The notes under the pieces: model-generated
What the model was told of the DNA's origin: nothing
Seen by the model: only the letters and a program-made list of their open reading frames with translations
Database searches by the model: none
NCBI RefSeq assembly: GCF_049639735.1
Contig: NZ_JBEVVA010000003.1
Location: 496,001 to 560,000, forward strand
Direction of reading: 5' to 3'
Length of the DNA stretch: 64,000 nucleotides
Origin: Elusimicrobium simillimum
GTDB taxonomy: Bacteria > Elusimicrobiota > Elusimicrobia > Elusimicrobiales > Elusimicrobiaceae
In this document: positions 7,494 to 16,341 of the stretch, in pieces
Position numbering within the stretch: position 1 is the stretch's first letter
Layout of the letters: every line of letters starts with the position of its first letter
Program-made: the position numbers and the translations under genes

Positions 7494-8792
7494 ATGACAG
7501 AAAATACTAAAAAATCCCAACCGGGCGCATTATACATGCTGTCCGGCGTTGAGTTGTGTGAAAGGTTTTGTTTTTACGGCGCGCGCACAATACTTGTACT
7601 GTTTATGATAAGCCCCGCTTTAGGCTTTGGCGATCAGCCTGCGCTTAGAATATTCGGTTTGTTTATGGCTTTTGTTTATCTTACACCGGTATTTGGCGGC
7701 ATAGCGGCAGACCATTTTTTAAGTAAAAAAGCCTGCGTTATTATAGGCGCACTGCTTATGATACTGGGGCAGTTTACAATAGCCTCCTACGACATTTTGC
7801 CCGCCAAAGCGGCTTTTACTATTGGCGTGGTGCTGCTTATTTGCGGTGTGGGGTTTATTAAACCTAATTTAACTTCTTTGGTGGGCGATTTATACGGGGA
7901 TAACGACCACCGCCGTGACGCCGGGTTTACAATATTTTATATGGCCATAAACATAGGCGCGTTTCTCTCGCCGCTTGTGTGCAGTTACCTGGGTGAGAGG
8001 ATAGCTTTTAAATACGGTTTTATGGCGGCGGGTGTGGGTATGGCCATAGGTTTAGCGTGGTTCCTTTTTATAAAAAATACGCACCTGCGCCACATAGGTG
8101 ACCGCGCGGTTAAAACCGCCGGGGCCGCCGCATCAAAAGAACCGCTTACCCAGCAGGAAAAAGACAGAATTAAGGCCATATTTATTTTTGCTTTTTTTAC
8201 CATTTTCTTTTGGGCGTTTTACGAGCAGTCGGGCTCGTCACTTACTCTGTTTGCGGAGAGGGCCACAAACAAATCTTTGTTCGGCTTTAACATAACCACA
8301 GGTTCTTTACAGGCATTGCCGCCGTTGTTTGTTATTATTTTGGCGCCCGTATTCGCGTGGTTGTGGAACAAGCTTGGCGTGCGGGAGCCGTCTACACCAA
8401 TTAAATTTGCCTGGGGGCTGGGGCTGCTGGGCGCGTCATTTTTAATAATAGTTTTAGGCGCTTATATTTATCAAAAGACAGGAGCGGTTATAAGCGTGTT
8501 TTGGCTGGCTGGCCTTTACTTTGTGTCTGTATTGGGCGAGCTTTGCTTATCGCCCGTAGGGCTGTCTATGATAACCAAACTGGCGCCCGCCAGGTATGGC
8601 GTTATGTTTATGGGCATTTGGTTTACGGGCAACTTTTTGGGCGGGCTTTTGGGCGGCGTGTACGCCGGGTTTTATAACGAGGCTAAGCTGGCGAAGTTTT
8701 TTAGCGTGCCGGCGCTATGCGCGATTGGCTGCGCTTTTATAATATGGCTGATATCGGGCAGACTTACTAAATGGATGCACGGTGTCAAATAG
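7494..8792 (+). CDS. POT/PTR2 family proton-dependent oligopeptide transporter
   Basis: This is an inner membrane symporter taking up di- and tripeptides with protons. The 432-residue protein has the family hallmark ELCERFCFYG (the ExxERF motif in TM1, near residue 19), a second motif around FYMAINIGAF (near 147), and about 12-14 hydrophobic helices with a central charged loop (KEPLTQQEKDR). It is somewhat short compared with E. coli Dtp proteins (about 490 residues). The start follows an AAAGGAAAA RBS. Peptide uptake would suit an amino-acid-fermenting gut organism. Confidence 0.93.
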   Translation: MTENTKKSQPGALYMLSGVELCERFCFYGARTILVLFMISPALGFGDQPALRIFGLFMAFVYLTPVFGGIAADHFLSKKACVIIGALLMILGQFTIASYDILPAKAAFTIGVVLLICGVGFIKPNLTSLVGDLYGDNDHRRDAGFTIFYMAINIGAFLSPLVCSYLGERIAFKYGFMAAGVGMAIGLAWFLFIKNTHLRHIGDRAVKTAGAAASKEPLTQQEKDRIKAIFIFAFFTIFFWAFYEQSGSSLTLFAERATNKSLFGFNITTGSLQALPPLFVIILAPVFAWLWNKLGVREPSTPIKFAWGLGLLGASFLIIVLGAYIYQKTGAVISVFWLAGLYFVSVLGELCLSPVGLSMITKLAPARYGVMFMGIWFTGNFLGGLLGGVYAGFYNEAKLAKFFSVPALCAIGCAFIIWLISGRLTKWMHGVK

Positions 8793-8829
8793 CATTTTTA
8801 TATAATAAATAAAACTATTAGGAGGATTT

Positions 8830-9402
8830 ATGAAAAAAATCACATTACTGCTTGTGGCGGCTTTACTTATGCCCGCTATGGCGTTTGCCAAAAAAGAAAA
8901 TAACGCGCAAAAATTTTTTAACGAGCTTAAAAAACACTGCGGCAACACGTATGAGGGTGTTGCGGTTGCGGGCGGGGACGAAGCGCCTTTTAAAGACGCA
9001 AAACTTGTAATGAACGTGCTTTCCTGCAAGAAAAATGAAATCAGAATACCGTTTTTTGTAGACGAAGATAAATCAAGAACATGGGTACTGACGTTAAAGG
9101 GCGACAAAATACTGTTAAAGCATGACCACAGGCATAAAGACGGCACATCGGACGATGTAACAATGTACGGCGGCATAACAAGCAACGCGGGCAGCCCGAC
9201 AATGCAGGTGTTCCCGGCCGACCAGGAAACTACAGATATGATAGCCTACGCCGCGCCAAACGTGTGGTGGATAACCGTTGACGGCACATCTTTTACCTAC
9301 AACCTGCGCCGCATGGGCACAGAAAGATTTTTTAGCGTAAAATTCGATTTAACAAAACCTGTTAAGGCGCACCCCGGCTATCCCTGGGGCTGGAAGGAAT
9401 AA
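8830..9402 (+). CDS. Secreted protein of unknown function
   Basis: The 190-residue protein has a signal peptide ending AMAFA/KK. The mature domain is beta-rich, with HCGNTYEG near the start, a paired-cysteine pattern (C36 and C63 by count) and the charged-aromatic runs KHDHRHKDGT and VTMYGG. I recall secreted homologues with this pattern in many Gram-negative genomes but no known function. An AGGAGG RBS lies seven bases before the ATG. Its stop codon overlaps the csaA start (TAATG), so the two are cotranslated. Confidence 0.75.
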   Translation: MKKITLLLVAALLMPAMAFAKKENNAQKFFNELKKHCGNTYEGVAVAGGDEAPFKDAKLVMNVLSCKKNEIRIPFFVDEDKSRTWVLTLKGDKILLKHDHRHKDGTSDDVTMYGGITSNAGSPTMQVFPADQETTDMIAYAAPNVWWITVDGTSFTYNLRRMGTERFFSVKFDLTKPVKAHPGYPWGWKE

Positions 9403-9731
9403 TGGCTGAAATTACAGATTTGCTTGGGTTAGATATACGAGTAGGCGTGATTACAAAGGTAGAGTTTTTTGAAGGAGCAAGAGTACCCGCTTACAAACTG
9501 GAGATTGACTTTGGCCCTTGCGGTACAAGGGTAACGTCCGCCCAGCTTACGCGCAGGTATAACGAGGAAAAACTGCTTAACCGCCGTATAGTAGCCGTGC
9601 TTGGCCTGCCGCCTAAAAGGATAGCCGGTTTTAAAAGCGAGTGCCTTGTGCTTGGCGCGGTGGACGGCGAGGGGGATGTTGTATTGCTGGACCCCGGGCA
9701 AGATACGCCCATAGGCCGCCAGATTATGTAA
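9402..9731 (+). CDS. csaA: tRNA-binding domain protein CsaA
   Basis: This is a small homodimeric OB-fold protein related to the tRNA-binding domain of methionyl- and phenylalanyl-tRNA synthetases. CsaA is described as having export-related chaperone activity in Bacillus. The 109 residues contain LDIRVGVI at the start, TSAQLTRRY in the middle and a conserved end GFKSECLVLGA with DTPIGRQIM. Its length matches CsaA exactly. It overlaps the stop of the upstream secreted-protein gene by one base. Confidence 0.9.
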   Translation: MAEITDLLGLDIRVGVITKVEFFEGARVPAYKLEIDFGPCGTRVTSAQLTRRYNEEKLLNRRIVAVLGLPPKRIAGFKSECLVLGAVDGEGDVVLLDPGQDTPIGRQIM

Positions 9732-9864
9732 AAAAGTCAGTTGGGACAAAAATTTAAGATTGATATGTATGTTTTGTTTTTTGCGCTTCGCGTCCCAACT
9801 GCTTCGCTCTCTGCGCTCGCTGAGGTTTCAAGAAAAGGAATATAATTTCTTCGGCTTTTGGCGG

Positions 9865-9940
9865 ATTATGAATTTTTTCTTTTTACCACACCCACCGTGT
9901 TCCCGCACCAAGTGTGCCAAAAAGAAAGAAAATTCATAAT
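9865..9940. repeat. Intergenic hairpin element with shared apex
   Basis: The arms ATTATGAATTTTTTCTTTTT (9865-9884) and 9919-9940 are near-perfect reverse complements. The loop contains TTACCACAC and AAGTGTGCC. The same loop words occur in the otherwise different hairpin at 47931-48052. It lies between csaA and the pyruvate oxidase gene. The rest of 9732-9994 has no gene. Confidence 0.7.
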
Positions 9941-9994
9941 CTACTCAAAATCCTGTGAAATTCACTAACACAACTGCACTAATAACTACATTTT

Positions 9995-11710
9995 TTATTT
10001 AAGCAATTCTTTTAATGTTGGCATGTCTTTTACTTCATAGCGTTTTGTAAACGCGTCTATTTGCTCTTTAGAAAACTTGTCAGAATCCAGTTCCATTTTT
10101 TCAGCGGGGAAAGGGCGTTTGTTTTCCAGTTTAATATCTATTACTACGGGGACAGTGGCGGCTTTGGCTTCGTCAAATACTTTTGCCAACTGTTCATACT
10201 TTGTAACGGTGTAGCCTTTGGCACCCATGGCCTCGCCTATTTTGGCGTAGTCCGCGCCCAGCAGGTCCACACCGTATTTTGGTTGTTTGGTATCTTCTTG
10301 TTCAGCGTCAATAAAACCAAGCGAATCATTAGAAAACACCACGTTAATTACCGGCAGTTTATATTTAACCTGTGTAATAATATCCTGCATAACCATGGCA
10401 AAAGCGCCGTCGCCGCTAAGCGTAAAAACCTGGCGGTTTGGGTAGCTGAGTTTAGCGGCTATCCCGCCCGGCACGCCGTAGCCCATAGTGGCAAACAGGC
10501 CGGAAGTTGTAAACTGTTGTTTGCCGTTCATGTCCAAAAACCTTACGGCAAATATTGTGCAGTTGCCAACGTCGGTTATAAAAATAGCGTCGGCCTCCGC
10601 TATGCGGTTAATTTCTTTAAACACAGGCTCCGGGCGCACCGGTACGTCTGTCCTATTATCAAAGCTGTGCATCCACTTGAGCCAATTTTGGCGGTTGGTT
10701 AAATTGGCTTGATACCATTTTGTAGGCTCTTTCTTTTTGCCGCCTGAGACAAGCTGCTTCATAGTTTCTTTAGCGTCGCCAAGTATGGCTACGTCTGTTG
10801 TATGGCGTTTGCCAAGCTTGGAGGAGTCTATGTCTATCTGTATAAACTTAGCTGATTTTGGGAAGAAATATTTTGCAAACGGAAAGTCGCTGCCTATAAA
10901 AACTATAAGGTCGGAGTTTAACAGCGCCTCATTAGCGGGCTTGGTAGACAAGCGGCCCGCCATGCCCATAAAGCTTGGCGTGTTATCAGGCACTATGCCT
11001 TTAGCCAAAACGGAGTGCACTATAGGCATGCTGTAATATTCTGAAAGTTTTATAACTTCATCAGCCGCGCCGCGTGTACCTTGGCCAGCGTAAAGCACGG
11101 GGCGCTCTGCCGCTTCAATAAGCTTAACGGCGGCGGCTACGTCTTTTGGGTCCGGCATAGGTAAACCCGTACGGTGGTTTTTGGCGGTGGAAACTTGTTC
11201 ATCTTCAATATCCATATAACCGTAGTCTACGGGTACTGTTACCACGGCTACGCCTTTGCGCTCATAGGCGCGGCGGATGGCCTCGTCAATAACATGCGGT
11301 AAACTTTGCGGCGTCATTACTGTGCGGTTGTAAACGCTGACATCGGTAAACATTGGGTTTTCGTTAAGTTCTTGAAACGCGTCGTAGTTCATAGCGGTTG
11401 AGGCCACCTGGCCTATAATGGCAAGCACGGGTACATTATCCATCTGCGCGTCATATAGGCCGTTAAATAAATGTGTCGCGCCCGGGCCTGCGGAGCCGAA
11501 ACACACGCCTATTTTGCCTGTAAGCTTAGCGTCGGTCGCGGCGGCCATGGCGCCAACTTCCTCGTGGCGTACCTGTATATATTTTACTTTGGAACGGCCT
11601 TCATATAAGGCGTTCATAATAGAGTTGATAGAACCGCCGGGTATACCGTAAATGTGGTCCACTCCCCAGTCTTCCAATACCTTTAACATTGCTGTGCCTG
11701 ACTTAATCAT
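9995..11710 (-). CDS. Pyruvate oxidase (ThDP- and FAD-dependent)
   Basis: This enzyme would convert pyruvate, phosphate and O2 to acetyl-phosphate, CO2 and H2O2. The 571-residue protein has the three-domain ThDP fold: an N-terminal PYR domain with the catalytic Glu in QVRHEEVGAM (near residue 50), a central FAD-binding domain, and a C-terminal domain with the ThDP motif GDGAFAMVMQD. The opening GIPGGSINSIM and GSAGPGATHLFNG closely resemble lactobacillal pyruvate oxidase as I recall it, more than acetolactate synthase. The close match to a Firmicute enzyme hints at gene transfer. It is a single gene with a GGGG-type RBS. Confidence 0.86.
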   Translation of the reverse strand: MIKSGTAMLKVLEDWGVDHIYGIPGGSINSIMNALYEGRSKVKYIQVRHEEVGAMAAATDAKLTGKIGVCFGSAGPGATHLFNGLYDAQMDNVPVLAIIGQVASTAMNYDAFQELNENPMFTDVSVYNRTVMTPQSLPHVIDEAIRRAYERKGVAVVTVPVDYGYMDIEDEQVSTAKNHRTGLPMPDPKDVAAAVKLIEAAERPVLYAGQGTRGAADEVIKLSEYYSMPIVHSVLAKGIVPDNTPSFMGMAGRLSTKPANEALLNSDLIVFIGSDFPFAKYFFPKSAKFIQIDIDSSKLGKRHTTDVAILGDAKETMKQLVSGGKKKEPTKWYQANLTNRQNWLKWMHSFDNRTDVPVRPEPVFKEINRIAEADAIFITDVGNCTIFAVRFLDMNGKQQFTTSGLFATMGYGVPGGIAAKLSYPNRQVFTLSGDGAFAMVMQDIITQVKYKLPVINVVFSNDSLGFIDAEQEDTKQPKYGVDLLGADYAKIGEAMGAKGYTVTKYEQLAKVFDEAKAATVPVVIDIKLENKRPFPAEKMELDSDKFSKEQIDAFTKRYEVKDMPTLKELLK

Positions 11711-11816
11711 ACTTCACCCCTTGTAGTAAAAATTAGTTACACCACCAGTGTATTGCTTATATAAGGTGTTGTCAAGGAGACAGGTTTATTACTACCATAA
11801 ATATATGGAGGATATT

Positions 11817-12542
11817 ATGAAAAAATATATAGCTGTTATTATGATGTTGTTTGTTTGCGCCGGCGTAGTGTGCGCTAAAGAAGATAAGCAGATTTTCAGC
11901 GTAAACGCTGACGCCGAGGTGCGTATAAAACCCAACAGAGTGGCCTTAACCTTTGGCGTTTATGAGCGCGTGTCTAAGCTTAACCAGGGTAAAGAGAATA
12001 TGAGAAAAACTATTGCCGACGCGATAGCTTTTGTCAAGAAAAACGGCGTGGCTGATAAATATATTCAGATGCAAAATATAAACATAAGCCCCATATATAG
12101 AAGCAAGTACAGTTCCTCGGTTTCTAAAAACAGCGGGGATATTGTTGAATATGATTTTAGCCAGACAATAACTATAACGTTGGAAGACTTATCTAAATAC
12201 GACACTATACTTTACGGTCTTTTAGATTTGGGTATAAATAAAGTGGAGAATATTAATTTCTATTCAACCGAAATGCGTAAATACCGCGACGAGGCCCGCC
12301 TGCTTGCCATAAAGCACGCGCAGGAAAAAGCCGCGCTTTTAACCAAAGCGGCAGGTATTAAACTGGGCAAAGTTGTAAACATGAGCGAGAATAGTTACGG
12401 CGGCTACTATGGCGCGCGCATGATGAGCAATGTGTCGCAGAACATGACGCAAAATTACGACGGCGGCGGTGATAACGGTGATTTGGCCGCGGGCATGGTA
12501 AACATAAAAGCGGCTGTTACTTTAAATTATGAAGTTGATTAA
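11817..12542 (+). CDS. SIMPL domain (DUF541) periplasmic protein
   Basis: I chose the ATG at 11817 because it follows GGAGG by seven bases and begins a signal peptide (MKKYIAVIMMLFVCAGVVCA). An upstream in-frame ATG at 11748 lacks both. The 241-residue protein has the SIMPL fold seen in BP26/YggE-type proteins: a beta-strand opening (NADAEVRIKPNRVALTFGV), a helix around ENMRKTIADAI, and a conserved AIKHAQEKAALLTKAAG segment. The tail is rich in Gly, Asn and Met. YggE is tied to oxidative-stress protection in E. coli; here the role is unproven. Confidence 0.85.
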   Translation: MKKYIAVIMMLFVCAGVVCAKEDKQIFSVNADAEVRIKPNRVALTFGVYERVSKLNQGKENMRKTIADAIAFVKKNGVADKYIQMQNINISPIYRSKYSSSVSKNSGDIVEYDFSQTITITLEDLSKYDTILYGLLDLGINKVENINFYSTEMRKYRDEARLLAIKHAQEKAALLTKAAGIKLGKVVNMSENSYGGYYGARMMSNVSQNMTQNYDGGGDNGDLAAGMVNIKAAVTLNYEVD

Positions 12543-12555
12543 ATAAACTAAATTT

Positions 12556-12584
12556 AAAAGGCCGCCTAATGGGCGGCCTTTTTG
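12556..12584 (+). terminator. Terminator after SIMPL gene
   Basis: The hairpin AAGGCCGCC / GGGCGGCCTT with a T-run lies 14 bases after the stop. It could also serve the converging gene at 12611. Confidence 0.88.
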
Positions 12585-12610
12585 TTTTGCAAAACGGGTA
12601 AACAATCTTT

Positions 12611-13078
12611 TTACTTATCCTTATAAACGTAGTAACTCATCTTGGGCTCTTTGGCGGCGCTGAACTGTTGTGATAATAATGTTATTGAAGCCTTGCGCCC
12701 CTTTACGCTGCCGGAGGCATACGGCACGCTTGCTTTAAAAGTAGAACTCCACTGCATTTTCTTTTTACCGTAGATCATAACAATATGGCCGTTTGCCGCT
12801 GTCCCCGTATTATAAGTGGCAAGCACGGTTTTGCCTTTTCTGGCTTCCTCATATGCGGAGGCGTGGTTTAGCTTGCCGTTTTGCAGGCGGGTTATGCGGT
12901 ACCATTTAGGCGATGTTTGCAAATATTTGTCTATGCCGTTAGCGGTGGTGTTAGGCAAATATATGCCGCGCTGTTTCATTAAATCTATAACATGCAGGTT
13001 ACAGTGCAAACTTTTTGACCCGCATGCGTAAAGCGTTAATATAAAAGGTAATATAAGAAGCAGTTTAATTTGGCGCAT
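12611..13078 (-). CDS. Lipoprotein with possible NlpC/CHAP-like cysteine hydrolase fold
   Basis: The 155-residue protein has a lipoprotein signal (LTLYAC/GS lipobox, Cys19). Just after it comes SLHCNLHVIDL, with a second cysteine at the start of a helix, and later GHIVMIYG. A Cys at a helix start followed by a strand with His is the layout of NlpC/P60 and CHAP peptidoglycan hydrolases. The assignment rests only on this pattern. It would act at the envelope. Unknown function remains possible. Confidence 0.6.
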   Translation of the reverse strand: MRQIKLLLILPFILTLYACGSKSLHCNLHVIDLMKQRGIYLPNTTANGIDKYLQTSPKWYRITRLQNGKLNHASAYEEARKGKTVLATYNTGTAANGHIVMIYGKKKMQWSSTFKASVPYASGSVKGRKASITLLSQQFSAAKEPKMSYYVYKDK

Positions 13079-13157
13079 ATTTTAATTATAGCCTAAATTG
13101 ACAGTACAATTAATAAACATTATAATTTTAAGGCAAAATGCATTAAAGGAGATCTTA

Positions 13158-15356
13158 ATGAACAAAAATTGTTTAAAAGTTTTTTTTGCTTTCTTAGCCT
13201 TGACAGGCCTTGCCGCCGCCGCGTGCGCCGCGCCGCTTACCTGGAGCATGGCTGAGGAAATAAGAACGCATATTAAAGAACCGGTTTTCCCGGACTACTG
13301 CGTAAATATTAAAGATTTCGGCGCTGTACCCGGCGACGGCAAGCTGGATACCGCCGCCATACAAAACGCTATTAAAGCCGTGCATGAAAAGGGCGGCGGC
13401 ACGGTAATAGTGCCTAAGGGCGATTTTGATACAGGCGCCATAACACTGCTTTCCAATGTTAACTTGCATCTTGAAGACGCTGACTCTAAACTGCTTTTTA
13501 CCAAAGAAATTAATGAGAAAAACTACCCCATAGTTTACACCCATTGGGAAGCTACCCCCATATATAACTACAGCCCTCTTATTTACGCCAACGGCGCCAC
13601 AAACATAGGTTTGACAGGTAAAGGCGTGTTGGACGGCCAGGCTAATTATAAAGATACTTGGTGGAACTGGCGAAACAAAATACCCGTGCCCGGCACCGAC
13701 AAAAAGACCGAACTTCAAACCCCCGGTATGGAGAAAACCCGTCAGCAAAATAACGACGGTGTGCCTGTAAAAGACCGTATTTACGGTGATGGGTGGTACC
13801 TGCGCCCCAACTTTATACAGGTAATTAACTGTAAAAACGTACTGCTTGAGGGCGTTACTTTAACCCGTTCGCCCATGTGGCAGGTAAACCCCGTTTTGTC
13901 AGAAAATATTATAGTGCGCCGTATGACGCTTAACTCCTACGGCACCAACACAGACGGTGTTGACCCCGAAAGCTGCAACTACGTTTTAATTGAAGAAAAC
14001 TATTTTGACAGCGGTGACGACTGCATAGCCATTAAATCCGGCCGTGACAGAGACGGGCGCGAAATTAATGTGCCCAGCCAAAATATTTTAATTTTAAATA
14101 ATGAAATGAAAGCCGGCCACGGCGGCATTGCAATAGGGTCAGAAATGAGCGGCGGCGTAAGAAACGTATTTGCCGACGGCAACCATTTTGACAGCCTTGA
14201 TTTAACCTTCCCGCTGCGCCTTAAAACAAACGCAAAACGCGGCGGCACTATTGAAAATATTTATTTAAGAAACTCTGTAATAGAAAACGTAAACGCATCT
14301 GTCATACACGGCACTATGCTTTACTCCGAGGGCCGCAACGGCGCTTTTACGCCTGAGTTTAAAAATATTGTTATTGAAAACGTTAAATCAAAGGGCGGCA
14401 CATACGGCATTTTCTTAGAAGCCTTTGAGGAATCCCCCATAACAGGCCTTGTACTGCGTAACCTTGAAATAAGCGGTGTTAAACACCCCGTGCGCGCTAT
14501 GAACTGGGCCAAAGACGCCGTGATGGAAAATGTTACAATCAACGGCGTTGCATACCCGTCGCCTACAGAGGTGCGCGTGCTTGGCATTACCGCGCCCGGG
14601 CAAAAAGTTACGGCGGACGCGCTGTTAATAGCGGGTAAAGCGTCGCAGCTTAAATACAACTGGTTTATGGCTGATAAAAAAGACGGACTTTATTTACAGG
14701 CCGCCAAAGGCAAAACGTTTAAAGTGCCAGCTGCAGCAGCAGGTAAATATATTGTGCTTAGCGCGACTGATAAAAACGGAAGAATGAATAAATCTATTCC
14801 TTACAAAATAATTTCTTCTGCAAATACCAACGGTATTACGGGTAATGAAACGGCCGCGCTGCAAGCGGCAAGGCTGGCGTCTAAGGATATTATTGATGAA
14901 ACCATGCCCATTAACCTTAACGCTGATATCACGCGTGTGGAACTTGCCAGAATGCTGGCCCGTTTATGGGATTTAAAGGAGCCTAAAAAAGCGGTAAAAA
15001 TAGCGGACATAGACGCTTCTTCCCCGGACTACAAACTTGTAGGCGCGGTAATTGAAGAGGAAATGATGAGCCTGGACGCTAAAGGCAATTTTTACCCCGC
15101 AAACACTATTAAACGTGAGGAAATGGGCAATATCGCCATGGATTCCTGCGGTGTATCATACCAAAACAACGCCACCACCTGCGACACCACATACAAAGAC
15201 GGCGGCGAGATTGACTGCGCCACGCTTACTAAAATAGAGCTTGGTACTACGCTTGGCCTGTGGAAGCACGAAGGGTATTTTAAACCCAAACAAAATATGA
15301 CTTGGGCGATGGCGTTAGAGTCGCTTAACCGCATTTCAGACTTTGCTGGTAAGTAG
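13158..15356 (+). CDS. GH28 polygalacturonase-type pectinase with C-terminal extra domains
   Basis: This is an exported pectin or galacturonan hydrolase. I chose the ATG at 13158, after AGGAGA, because it starts a signal peptide ending ACAA/PLT. An earlier in-frame ATG at 13098 has no RBS. The 732-residue protein opens with the pectate-lyase-like VNIKDFGAVPGDG. It then carries the GH28 catalytic set: N264-T-D266-G, G286-D287-D288-C, and GH321GG followed by RLKT. After about residue 470 come an Ig-like stretch and a segment resembling an S-layer homology repeat (ITRVELARMLARLWDL). Such extensions could anchor the enzyme at the cell surface. It suits a gut plant-fibre niche. Confidence 0.92.
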   Translation: MNKNCLKVFFAFLALTGLAAAACAAPLTWSMAEEIRTHIKEPVFPDYCVNIKDFGAVPGDGKLDTAAIQNAIKAVHEKGGGTVIVPKGDFDTGAITLLSNVNLHLEDADSKLLFTKEINEKNYPIVYTHWEATPIYNYSPLIYANGATNIGLTGKGVLDGQANYKDTWWNWRNKIPVPGTDKKTELQTPGMEKTRQQNNDGVPVKDRIYGDGWYLRPNFIQVINCKNVLLEGVTLTRSPMWQVNPVLSENIIVRRMTLNSYGTNTDGVDPESCNYVLIEENYFDSGDDCIAIKSGRDRDGREINVPSQNILILNNEMKAGHGGIAIGSEMSGGVRNVFADGNHFDSLDLTFPLRLKTNAKRGGTIENIYLRNSVIENVNASVIHGTMLYSEGRNGAFTPEFKNIVIENVKSKGGTYGIFLEAFEESPITGLVLRNLEISGVKHPVRAMNWAKDAVMENVTINGVAYPSPTEVRVLGITAPGQKVTADALLIAGKASQLKYNWFMADKKDGLYLQAAKGKTFKVPAAAAGKYIVLSATDKNGRMNKSIPYKIISSANTNGITGNETAALQAARLASKDIIDETMPINLNADITRVELARMLARLWDLKEPKKAVKIADIDASSPDYKLVGAVIEEEMMSLDAKGNFYPANTIKREEMGNIAMDSCGVSYQNNATTCDTTYKDGGEIDCATLTKIELGTTLGLWKHEGYFKPKQNMTWAMALESLNRISDFAGK

Positions 15357-15394
15357 CGCGGGTACTAAGAAAAATTAAAATGCTATAATATATT

Positions 15395-15444
15395 AAACGA
15401 GCGGTGAAAATCACGTAAGACCAGTTGATTTTCACCGCTCGTTT
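15395..15444 (+). terminator. 19-bp perfect hairpin after the GH28 gene
   Basis: AAACGAGCGGTGAAAATCA (15395-15413) and TGATTTTCACCGCTCGTTT (15426-15444) are perfectly complementary over 19 bp with a 12-base loop, followed by ATTTTTATG. It probably terminates the pectinase transcript. It is unusually long and perfect, and sits 27 bases before the next gene. Confidence 0.75.
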
Positions 15445-15470
15445 ATTTTTATGGGAGAGTGTTATAAAAT

Positions 15471-15935
15471 ATGCCGCAAAATAAGTTTGAAGGATTAGTT
15501 TTCGCTTTAATAATGGTTTTTGTAATGGTGTACTGTATGACTTTATACAACGCCATTTTAAAAAACGGTTTTGATTATTTTATTTTTATAAAAGCCGCGC
15601 TTACCATGTGGCCGGAGGCCGCGGGGGCGTTTTTTATACAAAGATATTTTGGCGGGCCGCTGGCGCTTATGCTGCTGCCGCGCGTTATAGACGTTAAAAA
15701 AGAAAAGAAGGCCTTCATAGCCGCCGCCATGGGGTTATGCACCGTGCTGATTATGGCGCCAACAATGACTTTATATGTTAGCGTCATGCACCATGGCGTA
15801 AGCTGGCAGCTGCCTATGCAGTGGCTGGAATGCCTGGCGCGTAATTTTGCCTTTGCTTTATGTTTGCAAATTTTTTGCGCGGGGCCGCTGGTGCGTTTTT
15901 CTTTTAGCAGAATATTTAGAAGGCAAACCGCTTAG
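15471..15935 (+). CDS. DUF2798-type small membrane protein
   Basis: The 154-residue inner membrane protein has four hydrophobic helices (starting near residues 9, 35, 82 and 120), arranged as two similar halves. Each half has a basic loop and an F-A-x-x-M-type helix start, like the DUF2798 family. Its function is unknown. It lies between the pectinase hairpin and the convergent HxlR regulator gene, and HxlR-linked DUF2798 genes are plausible partners. Confidence 0.65.
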   Translation: MPQNKFEGLVFALIMVFVMVYCMTLYNAILKNGFDYFIFIKAALTMWPEAAGAFFIQRYFGGPLALMLLPRVIDVKKEKKAFIAAAMGLCTVLIMAPTMTLYVSVMHHGVSWQLPMQWLECLARNFAFALCLQIFCAGPLVRFSFSRIFRRQTA

Positions 15936-15950
15936 CTTGGGGAAATAAAA

Positions 15951-16286
15951 TTAACGTTTGTTTTTAACGGCCTTTTGGTACAGCGCGCCCCATTGGGCCA
16001 GGCTGTCAAATATGGGGCGCATTTGGGCGCCTATTTTAGTAAGGCTGTATTCTACCCTTGGCGGTACCTCAGCGTAGGCGGTGCGGGTTACTATGCCGCA
16101 GTCTGTCATTTCTTTAAGGTTTTCCGTAAGTACCTTTTGGCTGATGGGGGAAATGCTTTTACGCAGTTCATTGTAGCGCTTGGTGCCGCTCATTAAATCA
16201 CGCAGTATCATCAGCTTCCATTTGCTGCCTATTACCTTTACCGCGCTGGCGGACGGGCAGGCGGGTAAATCACTTTTATCAAACAT
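15951..16286 (-). CDS. HxlR family transcriptional regulator
   Basis: This is a small winged-helix DNA-binding regulator. I start it at 16286 (MFDKSDLP), where AAGGAG lies at the right distance. A start at 16301 is also open. The 111-residue protein has the family's early cysteine (PACPSA), then KWKLMILRDLMSGTKRYNELRKS, the recognition region SPISQKVLTENLKEM and the wing GIVTRTAYAEVPPRVEYSLT. HxlR proteins often sense redox or aldehyde stress. It is divergent from the cupin gene and likely controls it through the repeats at 16312-16341. Confidence 0.9.
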   Translation of the reverse strand: MFDKSDLPACPSASAVKVIGSKWKLMILRDLMSGTKRYNELRKSISPISQKVLTENLKEMTDCGIVTRTAYAEVPPRVEYSLTKIGAQMRPIFDSLAQWGALYQKAVKNKR

Positions 16287-16311
16287 AAAAACTCCTTTCA
16301 ATTCTTACTTT

Positions 16312-16341
16312 TAGGTACCTACACTACTTTAAGGTGCCTAC
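16312..16341. promoter_or_regulatory. Candidate HxlR operator repeats
   Basis: The palindrome TAGGTACCTA (16312-16321) is followed 19 bases on by the related AGGTGCCTAC (16332-16341). Two half-site copies about two helical turns apart, between divergent regulator and cupin genes, suit a dimeric winged-helix repressor. The second copy touches the cupin -35 box. Confidence 0.55.
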
